Assembly (NCBI GenBank): GCA_022710185.1
Contig: JAKLHK010000003.1
Coordinates: 147,995 to 211,994 of the forward strand
Direction of reading: 5' to 3'
Length of the DNA stretch: 64,000 nt
DNA from: Bacteroidota bacterium
Lineage (GTDB): Bacteria > Bacteroidota > Bacteroidia > Bacteroidales > JAGNHN01
Positions 43,068 through 51,631 of the stretch are shown in pieces (the stretch's first letter is position 1; each line of letters opens with the position of its first letter). The notes beneath the pieces were generated by a model. The model was not told the DNA's origin. It saw only the letters and a program-made list of their open reading frames with translations, and searched no databases. The translations under genes and the position numbers were made by a program.

Positions 43068-44699
43068 ATGAAACGGATGCATATGCTGCGGTTGATCCCA
43101 TACTGCTGGGTGCCGGCCCTCTTACTGTTGGCTTCGACCGTGCAGGCGGCCGATCGTACCGTGGATTCCTTGTTGCTGGTGCTAAAGAATGCAGCAGTTG
43201 AACACAGGGGAGCGACCTACCGCAAGCTGGCCAGCTATTACTTCCAGCGGGAGGACATGAGCCCGGCCTTCGAGTATGCCCAACTGGCGATGCGCAGTGC
43301 CCGGGAGCAGCATGATGATCCCGGTATGGCCAAGGCGAATAATCTTTTGGGGTACATCTATTTATATTGGGACAATTACCAAAGCAGTCTCGATGCCTTT
43401 CTCTCGGCTGAGCGATTGAGCCAGGGCAAGGAAGGGGAGGAGACCCGGGTGGTGGCCCTTCATGGCCTGGCCCGGAACTACGCCTATCTTAAGGATATAG
43501 ACAAAGCGCTGGCCTACAACAGGAAGGGGATAGCCCTGGCCCGGAAGAACGACTGGAAGAGCAAGGTGAACGGATTTGCCAATACCGCGTCCAACATTTT
43601 CAATGAGCTGAAGCAGTACGACAGTTCGCTGTTCTACCTCAATCTCTACCTGGAACTCTCGAGGGAGCTCCAGGACCTTCGCTCAGAAGTATTTGCGCTC
43701 AACAATATCGGGGAGCATTACCTTCTCATCAAAGACTATACCCTGGCGATGCATTACCTCGACCAGGCGGAAAAGGCGAATGCTACCCTGGGGGACTTTC
43801 AGGCCAGGGCCGCCGTCCTCGGGAACAAGGCATTGATTTTCAAGGGAAGAGGAGAGTATGAGAAGGCCATAGACTTCTTCGGTCAAAGTAACCGGATCGC
43901 TTTGGAAAAGGGACTGAAGCGGTTCGCCATGGATAATTTCAAGAGCATTGCCGAGGTATATGAAGAAATGGGGGAGCCGGAGAAGGCCCTCCGTTCGCTG
44001 AGGAAATACATTGATACCAGGGAAGAGCTGTTTGGGGAAGAACGGCAGCGAGGAATCAGCGAGTTGGCGCGCAGTTACGAGCAATCCGAACAGAAACGTC
44101 AGGAGGAGCTCCTGCTGCAGCGGCAGCGCAATGAGCGGACGCTGCTTTACCTTTCCCTGGCGGTCACCCTGTTGGCCATCATAACGATATTTCTGATGAT
44201 CAACGGATACCGCCTGAAGCTCAAGCTGCACCAGCAGCGAAGCCTGGAGATGTCAGAGGCCATGGACCGCAAGAACCGGGAGCTGACCTCGGCCTTGATG
44301 TTCAGCGGGCGGATACGGGAGGGTATGGCCCGGCTGGGGGATGCCATTCGGCATTATGAGCGGGGAAGGGCAGGGATGGCGGACGTGGATTCGGCCCTGG
44401 AACCCTTGAAGGGACTGGTGGACGATACCCAGGGTTTTGGAGACGAATGGGAGAACATGCTCAGGCATTTCAATGAGATACACCCCGGATTCTTCATCCG
44501 CCTGCAGGAGCGGGGCCCTGAACTCACACCCCATGACCTCAAACATTGTGCATACATCCGGATGAACCTCAGTACCAAAGAGATCGGAAGGATGCTGAAC
44601 ATCAGTGAACGCTCGGTGCAAACGGCCCGTTATCGCATCAAGAAAAAGCTGAACCTCGTCCAGGACACCGACCTGATCTCCTTCCTGCAGAATTATTGA
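43068..44699 (+). CDS. TPR sensor protein with membrane helix and LuxR-like HTH
   Basis: A 543-residue protein. A signal peptide (to about TVQAA) is followed by a periplasmic array of TPR repeats (about 45-330), a membrane helix (about 364-384, LLYLSLAVTLLAIITIFLMI), a coiled coil, and a C-terminal HTH in LSTKEIGRMLNISERSVQTA. This layout of periplasmic TPRs with a cytosolic DNA-binding end is a common one-component regulator type in Bacteroidota. It is divergent from the cbb3 cluster and may regulate it, which is inference from position. The start is taken at 43068 because the promoter box lies just before it. Confidence 0.8.
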   Translation: MKRMHMLRLIPYCWVPALLLLASTVQAADRTVDSLLLVLKNAAVEHRGATYRKLASYYFQREDMSPAFEYAQLAMRSAREQHDDPGMAKANNLLGYIYLYWDNYQSSLDAFLSAERLSQGKEGEETRVVALHGLARNYAYLKDIDKALAYNRKGIALARKNDWKSKVNGFANTASNIFNELKQYDSSLFYLNLYLELSRELQDLRSEVFALNNIGEHYLLIKDYTLAMHYLDQAEKANATLGDFQARAAVLGNKALIFKGRGEYEKAIDFFGQSNRIALEKGLKRFAMDNFKSIAEVYEEMGEPEKALRSLRKYIDTREELFGEERQRGISELARSYEQSEQKRQEELLLQRQRNERTLLYLSLAVTLLAIITIFLMINGYRLKLKLHQQRSLEMSEAMDRKNRELTSALMFSGRIREGMARLGDAIRHYERGRAGMADVDSALEPLKGLVDDTQGFGDEWENMLRHFNEIHPGFFIRLQERGPELTPHDLKHCAYIRMNLSTKEIGRMLNISERSVQTARYRIKKKLNLVQDTDLISFLQNY

Positions 44700-44759
44700 T
44701 TCCTGGACCCGCACCTGTGCAGTTCTTTTAATGATCAGTTTATCAGTTATTTAATTCCG

Positions 44760-45011
44760 TTGTGTTTTCATGTAGTAGGAAAAGGGTGCAGGGGTAGTAG
44801 GTATATCCACAAGAAACAACAGGCAGATCAGCAGAACCGCTATTCCTTTGAAATGGCTCAGGCGGGACCGTTTCACGGTCCTGATCCGGGTTCTCCACCC
44901 ATGGGTCCATCCGGACCTGCAAGTGAGGGGAGGCCCGTGCTCCGGAGCCAACCCTGTAACCAAATCCCCCGGACGAGGCCGGCCGCCCAGCGGTACGGCC
45001 TCGTCTTTTTT
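44760..45011 (+). ncRNA. Candidate structured RNA upstream of rpsT
   Basis: The 408-base gap before rpsT holds a GC-rich, highly pairable segment on the plus strand ending in an intrinsic terminator. Visible hairpins are GGACCG/CGGTCC, TCCGG/CCGGA enclosing ACCC-AT-GGGT, and GCTCCGGAGC. The terminator separates it from rpsT, which has its own promoter, so it looks like an independent RNA. It lacks the conserved SRP RNA loop, RNase P and tmRNA motifs. The minus strand has short open frames here, one with a hydrophobic stretch ([13 protein letters not shown]) but no ATG, so a small minus-strand peptide is an alternative. The 5' boundary is uncertain. Confidence 0.35.
44973..45011 (+). terminator. 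Intrinsic terminator before rpsT
   Basis: ACGAGGCCG (44973-44981) pairs with CGGCCTCGT (44996-45004), followed by CTTTTTT. Confidence 0.88.
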
Positions 45012-45038
45012 CCGCTGCGGAGAACTCGGGATCAATTG

Positions 45039-45069
45039 TTTGTTGGAATTCCGAAAAGATGTATCTTTG
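45039..45069 (+). promoter_or_regulatory. rpsT promoter
   Basis: TTTG (45039-45042), 19 bases, TATCTTTG (45062-45069): an ideal Bacteroidota promoter, with the start predicted near 45076. Confidence 0.78.
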
Positions 45070-45107
45070 CAGCCCATTTTGTCAGAAATACATCAAGCGA
45101 ACACAGT

Positions 45108-45362
45108 ATGGCTAACCACAAATCGGCTCTCAAGAGGGTAAGGCAGACAGAGGTAAGAAGGATTCACAACCGGTATTACGCCAAGACCATGCGCAATGCC
45201 ATCAAGGCCTTCCGTCAGCTCACCAGCAAGAAGGAAGCGGAAGAATCCTATCCCAGGGTGATTTCCCTCATCGACAAGAACGCCAAGCGTAACATCATCC
45301 ACAAGAACAAGGCCGGCAACCTCAAGTCGAAGCTCGCCCTGATGATCAACCGCATGGCTTAG
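45108..45362 (+). CDS. rpsT: 30S ribosomal protein S20
   Basis: An 84-residue basic protein with [20 protein letters not shown] at the N-terminus and the usual S20 helical pattern ending in [12 protein letters not shown]. It binds 16S rRNA early in 30S assembly. The same frame is open upstream to 44760, but the promoter at 45039-45069 lies inside that stretch, so the ATG at 45108 is the start. It has a private promoter and terminator. Confidence 0.96.
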   Translation: MANHKSALKRVRQTEVRRIHNRYYAKTMRNAIKAFRQLTSKKEAEESYPRVISLIDKNAKRNIIHKNKAGNLKSKLALMINRMA

Positions 45363-45389
45363 TCCTGCCCTGTATCGCTCTAATCTACT

Positions 45390-45421
45390 TGCCCTTCCGC
45401 ATGCGGGGGGGCATTTTTTTT
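45390..45421 (+). terminator. Intrinsic terminator of rpsT
   Basis: TGCCCTTCCG pairs with CGGGGGGGCA (G-U pairs included) around a small loop, followed by eight T (45414-45421). Confidence 0.85.
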
Positions 45422-45466
45422 GTCTTTTTTTGTCCGTTTACCCCCCTCCCGAACGTCTAATTGGTC

Positions 45467-46165
45467 ATGAACGAATATCCGAACGGGATGCCCATCGCCG
45501 AATGGGCAGAGGCCGACCGGCCCAGGGAGAAGCTGATGGAGCGCGGGCGAACAGCACTCAGCGATGCAGAGCTCATCGCTATACTCATCGGCTCGGGGAC
45601 CCCCAGGGAATCGGCCGTGCAGCTGGGCCGCCGCATCCTGGGCAAGGCGGGCAACAACCTGGTAAAGCTGGGACAGATGGACCTTCACGAGCTTATGGCC
45701 ATACAAGGCATAGGACCGGCCCGGGCGGTGAGCATCCTGGCCGCCCTGGAGCTGGGAAACCGCAGGTTATCGTGCCCGGCGGAGGAAAGGCCCCGCATCA
45801 CTTCCAGTGGGGAGGCTTTTGACGCCTTACGCAGTGTTCTGGCCGACACACCCTACGAGGTTTTTTATATCCTTCTGCTGAACAGGGCCAACCGGCTCAT
45901 AGCTAAGGTGATGATCAGTGAAGGAGGTTTTTCCGGTACCGTGGCCGATCCCAAGAAGATCTTCAAGATCGCCATTGAGCGCAAGGCCTCCTCCATCATC
46001 CTGGCCCACAACCATCCTTCAGGCAACCTGAAGCCCAGCGATGCGGACGTCCGTCTGACCCGGCGCCTTAAGGCGTCCGGGGAAATGCTGGACCTTCCGG
46101 TGCTCGACCATATCATTGCCGGAGAACAGGCCTTCTTCAGCTTTGCCGACGAGGGTATCCTCTGA
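45467..46165 (+). CDS. radC: DNA repair protein RadC (JAB/MPN metalloprotein)
   Basis: A 232-residue protein. The N-terminal UPF0758 domain is helix-hairpin-helix-like (DRPREKLMERG, LMAIQGIGPARA). The C-terminal JAMM metal site HNHPSGNLKPSDAD has both histidines and the aspartate. The true role is unsettled; it may be a nuclease or deubiquitinase-like hydrolase. The ATG at 45467 is preferred over a TTG six bases upstream. Confidence 0.9.
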   Translation: MNEYPNGMPIAEWAEADRPREKLMERGRTALSDAELIAILIGSGTPRESAVQLGRRILGKAGNNLVKLGQMDLHELMAIQGIGPARAVSILAALELGNRRLSCPAEERPRITSSGEAFDALRSVLADTPYEVFYILLLNRANRLIAKVMISEGGFSGTVADPKKIFKIAIERKASSIILAHNHPSGNLKPSDADVRLTRRLKASGEMLDLPVLDHIIAGEQAFFSFADEGIL

Positions 46166-46189
46166 TATCCCGCCCACGGAGGTATTCCT

Positions 46190-46197
46190 TACCTTTG
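46190..46197 (+). promoter_or_regulatory. wecB promoter -7 box
   Basis: TACCTTTG ends 6 bases before the ATG at 46204, implying a very short or absent leader. Confidence 0.45.
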
Positions 46198-46203
46198 AGC
46201 GGC

Positions 46204-47328
46204 ATGAAAACCCTGGTCACCATTGTGGGCGCCCGTCCCCAGATCATCAAGGCCTCGGCGGTCAGCCGTGCCCTGGTCACCGCAGCTGGCGCCCTGCGCG
46301 AGATCATCGTGCATACCGGACAGCATTACGATGGCAAAATGTCCCTGGACCTTTTCCGTGAACTGAGGGTCCCCCTTCCTGCCCTGAACCTGGAGGCTGG
46401 TTCCGGCTCCCATGCCCTGCAAACCGCGCGCATGCTGCCCGGACTGGAGGCCTTCTTTCATGAAATAAGGCCCGATGGGGTGCTCCTGTACGGGGACACC
46501 AACAGCACCCTGGCTGGTGCACTGGTGGCCGCGCGCATGCACCTTCCCGTGCTGCATGTGGAGGCCGGACTGAGGTCGGGAGAACATAATATGCCGGAAG
46601 AGATCAACCGGGTGTGCACCGACCGGGTATCCACCCTGCTCTTCGCTCCGACAGCGCGCGCCCTGGACAACCTGGGCCGTGAAGGGGTGCCAGTCCATCC
46701 TTCCTTCCTGCCCAGCCCCGAACGTCCTGCCGCCTTTCTCACCGGGGATGTCATGCTCGATAATCAGCGATACTTTCTGGAACGGCTGGACGAAACAGCC
46801 CCGGCACAGCAGCTGCAGGGCCAGGTGTTGGCGACGCTGCACCGCGAGACCGTTACGGCCGACCCTTCTGGTCTTCGTGCCTTCGCCAGGGCCCTGTTGG
46901 ACATCGCGGAAGAAGGGATCCCGGTCGTCCTTCCCCTTCACCCCCGCACCCGCAACAGCTTCGCTGCCCTGGGATTGGACCATGAAATGGAAGCCCTCGC
47001 AAAACACCCACGCATCCGGTTGAGCGGACCCCTGACCTATCTCGAACTGCTGCCCGTTCTCAGGGGTTGCAGCATGGTCATGACCGACAGCGGAGGGCTG
47101 CAGAAGGAGGCATATTTCCTCGGCAAACCAGTGGTCATTCTGCGGGAGCGCACCGAATGGGAGGAAATCGTGGCTTCGGGATGGGGTGTAACTACCCCCA
47201 TAGATGCCGCGAGCATCCTGGAGGCCCGGCGCAGACTACTCGGAGCTCCGCTGCCCGGGCGCCCCGCCTTCTTCGGGGATGGACATGCCGCAGAAAAGAT
47301 CAGGGACCTCATCCTGGAATATCTTTGA
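46204..47328 (+). CDS. wecB: UDP-N-acetylglucosamine 2-epimerase (non-hydrolysing)
   Basis: A 374-residue GT-B-fold enzyme converting UDP-GlcNAc to UDP-ManNAc for surface polysaccharide. VGARPQIIKASAV, HTGQHYDGKMS, LLYGDTNSTLAG, HVEAGLRSGEHNMPEEINR and TDSGGLQKEAYFLGKPVV are all family signatures. I use the ATG at 46204; a TTG nine bases upstream is inside the promoter box. It is the first of three surface-polysaccharide-like genes. Confidence 0.9.
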   Translation: MKTLVTIVGARPQIIKASAVSRALVTAAGALREIIVHTGQHYDGKMSLDLFRELRVPLPALNLEAGSGSHALQTARMLPGLEAFFHEIRPDGVLLYGDTNSTLAGALVAARMHLPVLHVEAGLRSGEHNMPEEINRVCTDRVSTLLFAPTARALDNLGREGVPVHPSFLPSPERPAAFLTGDVMLDNQRYFLERLDETAPAQQLQGQVLATLHRETVTADPSGLRAFARALLDIAEEGIPVVLPLHPRTRNSFAALGLDHEMEALAKHPRIRLSGPLTYLELLPVLRGCSMVMTDSGGLQKEAYFLGKPVVILRERTEWEEIVASGWGVTTPIDAASILEARRRLLGAPLPGRPAFFGDGHAAEKIRDLILEYL

Positions 47329-47354
47329 TGCATCGGCGCACAACACCCCTTCAC

Positions 47355-47362
47355 TATCTTTG
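47355..47362 (+). promoter_or_regulatory. Promoter -7 box of the deacetylase-like gene
   Basis: TATCTTTG matches TAnnTTTG and lies just after the wecB stop. An ATG follows 7 bases later (47370) and another at 47391. Confidence 0.45.
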
Positions 47363-47390
47363 GAGTGCCATGCCCCTTGCAGCCAGCATA

Positions 47391-48692
47391 ATGGTTTTCA
47401 CCGAACAGCCCACGCCCAGGCTGAGGTATGTCATGGACCATCTCCTCGGGCATCTGCTCGGACTAGGCACAATCTATGGCCATGACGCAGCGGAGGCCCT
47501 GGCCTGGGATGGCCCGCTCTTGCAATATGGAGGGAAGGCCCTGCCCGGAGCGCTCTACTTCCCGTCATCTGCCATCTTCTTCGAAGAAGGCACCCATGCC
47601 TCAACCGTAGAAGCAGCCCATTCCGGGGCAGCAGGGGGACTTTTCCCTGTCGATGGGGGCCCCTGGCCCTACGACCCTTTTGCCTCCGCCTTCTTTCTGC
47701 TTACCCGATACGAGGAATACCTTCCCTTTACCCCCGATGCGCTGGGACGGTTCCCGTCCACCGCTTCTGCCTTGCTGTCCCTGGGTTCGTTGGACATTCC
47801 ATGGGTAGACCGCTGGGCCTTCGAGCTGGCGGATCTCCTGGAGACCTGTTTTCCTGGATTGAGGTGTACCAGGCCTGTTTTTTCCTTTCAGCCAGGGTAT
47901 GATATAGATGTGGCCTATGCATATCTCGGCAGGCCCTGGTGGCGGTCGGCGGGTGCTGGTCTCAGGGATGCCCTCAGAGGGGACGGAAGGGCACTCCGCC
48001 AGCGCATGAAGGTGCTGGCCGGGCTGGAACCTGATCACTACGATGTATACGGCTGGCTGGATGCCTTGCACGAGCGCCATGCCCTGGTCCCCCGTTGGTT
48101 CGTGCAGGTTGGCCCCAGGGGTGAAAGAGATCATAACCTCTCGCCCCGCCATCCCCTGGTTTCGGGACTGATCCGCCATCTGGACCAGGATGGAGGCGTT
48201 GGGCTGCACCCCTCGTATAGCCATGGATCGGACCTGGAGGGGCTCCGTAATGAAAGAATAATACTGGAGCAAGTCACCGGAAGGGTTATCACCGCCAGTC
48301 GGCAGCATTATCTTATGCTCAGCGTTCCGGAGACCTGGAACCGCCTGGTGGCCGAAGGCTTCACGGAAGACCACACCCTGGGCTTCGCGGACAGCCCCGG
48401 GTTCAGGGCCGGCACTTCAAGGCCTTTTCCCTGGTTCGACCTGCGGAGCGGGCTGCAGCGGCCCCTAACCATCCACCCCTTCGCGGTGATGGACGGCACA
48501 TTGAAAGAATACCTGGGGCTGGGGCCGGGGAAGGCTCTGGACCGTCTGGGCCGGCTGATCGGCAACGTGAGGCGTTACGGAGGGGTGTTCAGCACCTTAT
48601 GGCATAATTCCACCCTCAGCGAGCAGGGGGAATGGAAGGGGTGGCGGCAGGTGTACCAGCGGATGGTCGAAGAAATGATCAACACACCCTGA
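47391..48692 (+). CDS. Polysaccharide deacetylase-like protein (DUF7033 type)
   Basis: A roughly 433-residue cytosolic protein of a Bacteroidota family related to NodB-type deacetylases. TPRLRYVMDHLLGHLLGL opens the protein. FQPGYDIDVAYAYLG could supply the metal aspartates, and GVGLHPSYSHG the histidine. The C-terminus FSTLWHNSTLSEQGEWKGWR is typical of the family. The frame is open upstream into wecB. Starts at 47328, 47370 or 47391 are possible; I prefer 47391 because family members begin near there. It is probably for a surface glycan, given the neighbours. Activity is inferred. Confidence 0.75.
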   Translation: MVFTEQPTPRLRYVMDHLLGHLLGLGTIYGHDAAEALAWDGPLLQYGGKALPGALYFPSSAIFFEEGTHASTVEAAHSGAAGGLFPVDGGPWPYDPFASAFFLLTRYEEYLPFTPDALGRFPSTASALLSLGSLDIPWVDRWAFELADLLETCFPGLRCTRPVFSFQPGYDIDVAYAYLGRPWWRSAGAGLRDALRGDGRALRQRMKVLAGLEPDHYDVYGWLDALHERHALVPRWFVQVGPRGERDHNLSPRHPLVSGLIRHLDQDGGVGLHPSYSHGSDLEGLRNERIILEQVTGRVITASRQHYLMLSVPETWNRLVAEGFTEDHTLGFADSPGFRAGTSRPFPWFDLRSGLQRPLTIHPFAVMDGTLKEYLGLGPGKALDRLGRLIGNVRRYGGVFSTLWHNSTLSEQGEWKGWRQVYQRMVEEMINTP

Positions 48693-48694
48693 GG

Positions 48695-49654
48695 ATGGAG
48701 ATACGTTACGTCACCCACACCGCGATCGACGACCGCAAATGGGATGCCTGCATCCGGCGCTCCGTGAATTCACGCCTCTACGCATACTCATGGTACCTCA
48801 ACCTGGTGTGTGAGCGTTGGGACGCCCTGGTGGACGGGGACTACGAGCAGGTCTTTCCCCTTCCGGTGCGTCGCAAGGCGGGCATGGCGTATGTGTATAC
48901 CCCACCTTTTGTACAGCAGCTCGGCCTGTTCTCCCCCGGTCACATAACGCCTGGGCTGGTGCACGCCTTTCTGAAGGCTATCCCTTCACAATTCAAGGTG
49001 GTGGACCTTCGCCTGAACACCCTGAACAAGGTGTCCGATTCGTGGGGCGCCCTGCTTCACCGGAACTACGAGCTGAGCCTCATAGGGGACTATGAGCGGA
49101 TACGTTCAGTGTTTTCGGAGAACCTGCGCCGCAGCCTCCGCAAAGCGGAGATCGCCGGCATGGAAAGGATCAGCGGCTTGTCCCCGGCGGAGCTGATCCG
49201 TCTGTTTCGTGAGAACCGGGGGAGAGGGATATCCACTCTGGGCGAACGGGAGTACCAGATATTGGAAAGATTGGCTCATGCCATGATGCACAGGGGTTTG
49301 GGTCAGATCGTCGCAGCCACTGCCGGGGGCAACCGTATCCTGGCCGGGGCCCTGATCGCGGAAATGCCCGGGCAGAGCATCTTCCTGTTCTCGGCTACCG
49401 AACGCAGGGAGAACAATCATGGGGCCCTGGCCTGGCTCATCGACCTTTACCTTAGGGAGCATGCCGGGACCCAACGGGTGTTCGACTTTGAGGGCTCCGA
49501 TGATGAAGGCCTGGGCCGTTTTTATGCCGGGTTTGGGGCCCAGGAGACCAACTACCCCGGTCTCAGGCTCAACCGCCTACCGTTGTTGCTGCGGCCCTTG
49601 CCCGGCCTTTTTCGCGAAACAGTAGCGTTCAGGCACAAATTGGGTCTGCCCTGA
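48695..49654 (+). CDS. FemAB/GNAT-like acyltransferase
   Basis: A 319-residue protein whose C-terminal half has the FemAB/BioF2-like acetyltransferase pattern: FSENLRRSLRKAEIAG, GGNRILAGALIAEMPGQSIF and HGALAWLIDLYL with FDFEGSDDEGLGRFY. The ATG at 48695 comes two bases after the deacetylase stop; an earlier in-frame start lies inside that gene. The tight spacing suggests it modifies the same sugar or lipid as its neighbours, which is inference. Confidence 0.72.
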   Translation: MEIRYVTHTAIDDRKWDACIRRSVNSRLYAYSWYLNLVCERWDALVDGDYEQVFPLPVRRKAGMAYVYTPPFVQQLGLFSPGHITPGLVHAFLKAIPSQFKVVDLRLNTLNKVSDSWGALLHRNYELSLIGDYERIRSVFSENLRRSLRKAEIAGMERISGLSPAELIRLFRENRGRGISTLGEREYQILERLAHAMMHRGLGQIVAATAGGNRILAGALIAEMPGQSIFLFSATERRENNHGALAWLIDLYLREHAGTQRVFDFEGSDDEGLGRFYAGFGAQETNYPGLRLNRLPLLLRPLPGLFRETVAFRHKLGLP

Positions 49655-49726
49655 GCCAGCCTTTTGGCCTGAAGTCCATAAAAGCGTATCTTCATACGGT
49701 CAATCTAACCATAGGAGGGAAACAGT

Positions 49727-50380
49727 ATGGTGCGTAACCTGGGCAGGCAGCATTCCATTCTCAACCAGTTCATAGCAGAACTCCGGGATGAGGTGATACA
49801 GCAGGATTCTATGCGCTTTCGCCGGAACCTGGAGCGGATCAGCGAGATCTTCGCCTACGAGATCAGCAAGGAGATGGAATATGAAGAGAAGGAGGTGAGC
49901 ACGGCGCTGGGGGCGGCCCATGTTCCCATGCTTAAGGAACATCCGGTCATTGCCTCTATCCTCAGGGCGGGCATACCGATGCACCTGGGCCTGCTGAACT
50001 ATTTCGACCATTCGGAGAACGCCTTCATCTCCGCCTACCGCAAGTACAAGAAGGACGGCCGTTTCACCATACAGATCGAGTACCTCAGCAGTCCGTCCCT
50101 CGAAGGACGTACCCTGGTCCTCTGCGATCCCATGCTCGCCACGGGCGCTTCTATGGTGCTGACCTACCGCAATCTGATGGAAAAGGGCCGACCGAAACAT
50201 ACCCACCTTGTGACCATTCTGGCCAGTGTGGAAGGAGTAGAATATGTGCGCCGGCACCTGCCGGCATCCGAGGTAACCCTCTGGGTGGGTGCGGTGGATG
50301 AGGAGTTGACCGCTCAGGCCTACATCGTTCCAGGCCTCGGCGATGCCGGTGACCTGGCCTTTGGAAGCAAGGATTCATAA
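49727..50380 (+). CDS. upp: Uracil phosphoribosyltransferase
   Basis: A 217-residue enzyme making UMP from uracil and PRPP. SILRAGIPMHLGLLNYF and the PRPP motif LVLCDPMLATGASMV are signature elements, and the C-terminus IVPGLGDAGDLAFG binds uracil. The length is normal. It is followed by the permease gene after 9 bases. Confidence 0.93.
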   Translation: MVRNLGRQHSILNQFIAELRDEVIQQDSMRFRRNLERISEIFAYEISKEMEYEEKEVSTALGAAHVPMLKEHPVIASILRAGIPMHLGLLNYFDHSENAFISAYRKYKKDGRFTIQIEYLSSPSLEGRTLVLCDPMLATGASMVLTYRNLMEKGRPKHTHLVTILASVEGVEYVRRHLPASEVTLWVGAVDEELTAQAYIVPGLGDAGDLAFGSKDS

Positions 50381-50389
50381 TCCCCTGAT

Positions 50390-51631
50390 ATGCGCCTGCT
50401 GCTCCGGGAAAATGTCCGCATCAGCGTGACCGCCATCCGCAGCCAGTTGCTGCGGACCGTGCTTACCGTGCTTATCATTGCTTTCGGCATTATGGCCCTT
50501 GTGGGCATACTCACGGCCATAGATTCCATCAAGTTCTACCTTACCCAGAACTTCGCCATGATGGGATCGAACACCTTCACCATCCGAAACCGCAACCTGA
50601 GGATACATGTGGGCAATCAACGCACCCGCCCGCGGGATTTCCGCAAGTTGACCTTTGATGAGGTGACCGCGTTCAGGGAGCGTTATGATTTTCCGGCTAC
50701 CGTGGCCATCTACGGATGGGCCACCGGTGCCGCTACTGTCAAGTATGAGGCGGAGAAGACCAACCCCAACATCGGTGTCATGGGTGCCGACGAGAATTAT
50801 CTGGCCACAGCCGGGATGGAGCTTTCGGAAGGCCGCAACTTCACTCCGCATGAGCAGTTCTTCGGCAGTAACGTGGCCATCATCGGGGAGGAGGTGAGGA
50901 ACAAGCTGTTCGGCCCCCGCCAGGATCCCATCGGAAGGCAGGTTGCCATAGGCCCGGCCAAGTACCGGGTTATCGGAGTGATCGAGAGCAAGGGCTCCAG
51001 CATGGGGTTCTCCGGTGACCGCAACGTGGTGCTGCCTTTGAACAACATCCGCCAGAATTTCCCCAATCCCAACCGTTCGTTTAATATTAATGTGATGGCG
51101 GAGGATATCCGGCTCATCGACCCGGCCATAGGCGAGGCCACCGGGCTGCTGCGCACCATCCGCCAGGTTCCGGTGGGGGAGGAAGACGATTTCGATATCA
51201 GCAAGAGTGACAACGTGGCCCGTATGCTCATCGACAACCTGCGCTATGTCACCATGGCGGCCACAGTGATCGGGCTCATCACATTATTCGGGGCAGCCAT
51301 CGGGCTGATGAACATCATGCTGGTCTCGGTAACGGAGCGTACCCGTGAGATCGGGATACGCAAGGCCATGGGTGCCACGCGGCGCGATATACGCAACCAG
51401 TTCCTCATCGAGTCGGTGGTCATAGGGCAGATCGGTGGGGCATTGGGAATAGTGCTGGGCATCGTGATCGGCAACCTGCTGTCTTTGGCCATTGGAAGCG
51501 ACTTCATCGTGCCCTGGAAATGGATATTTGCCGGGGTTATGCTATGCCTGGGAGTAGCCCTGGTATCGGGGCTTTACCCTGCGGTGAAGGCCGGCCGTCT
51601 CGACCCTATAGAGTCCCTCCGCTACGAATGA
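50390..51631 (+). CDS. MacB/FtsX-type ABC transporter permease
   Basis: A 413-residue membrane protein with a helix near residues 20-42, a large periplasmic MacB-PCD domain (about 45-275), and three C-terminal helices of the FtsX domain. [20 protein letters not shown] is the cytosolic coupling segment. No ATPase subunit is next to it, so it must pair with one encoded elsewhere. It may export a lipid or peptide or act in mechanotransmission. Its stop codon forms TGATCA with that of the convergent plug gene. Confidence 0.88.
   Translation: MRLLLRENVRISVTAIRSQLLRTVLTVLIIAFGIMALVGILTAIDSIKFYLTQNFAMMGSNTFTIRNRNLRIHVGNQRTRPRDFRKLTFDEVTAFRERYDFPATVAIYGWATGAATVKYEAEKTNPNIGVMGADENYLATAGMELSEGRNFTPHEQFFGSNVAIIGEEVRNKLFGPRQDPIGRQVAIGPAKYRVIGVIESKGSSMGFSGDRNVVLPLNNIRQNFPNPNRSFNINVMAEDIRLIDPAIGEATGLLRTIRQVPVGEEDDFDISKSDNVARMLIDNLRYVTMAATVIGLITLFGAAIGLMNIMLVSVTERTREIGIRKAMGATRRDIRNQFLIESVVIGQIGGALGIVLGIVIGNLLSLAIGSDFIVPWKWIFAGVMLCLGVALVSGLYPAVKAGRLDPIESLRYE

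Noticed and set aside
44820..45011. SRP (4.5S) RNA, RNase P RNA or tmRNA as the identity of the RNA before rpsT
   Set aside because: The conserved GGAAGGAAGCA loop, the GAGGAAAGTCCGGG segment and the tmRNA ends are absent on both strands.
44760..45107. N-terminal extension of rpsT in the same frame
   Set aside because: A terminator and the ideal rpsT promoter lie within it, and S20 starts exactly at [10 protein letters not shown].
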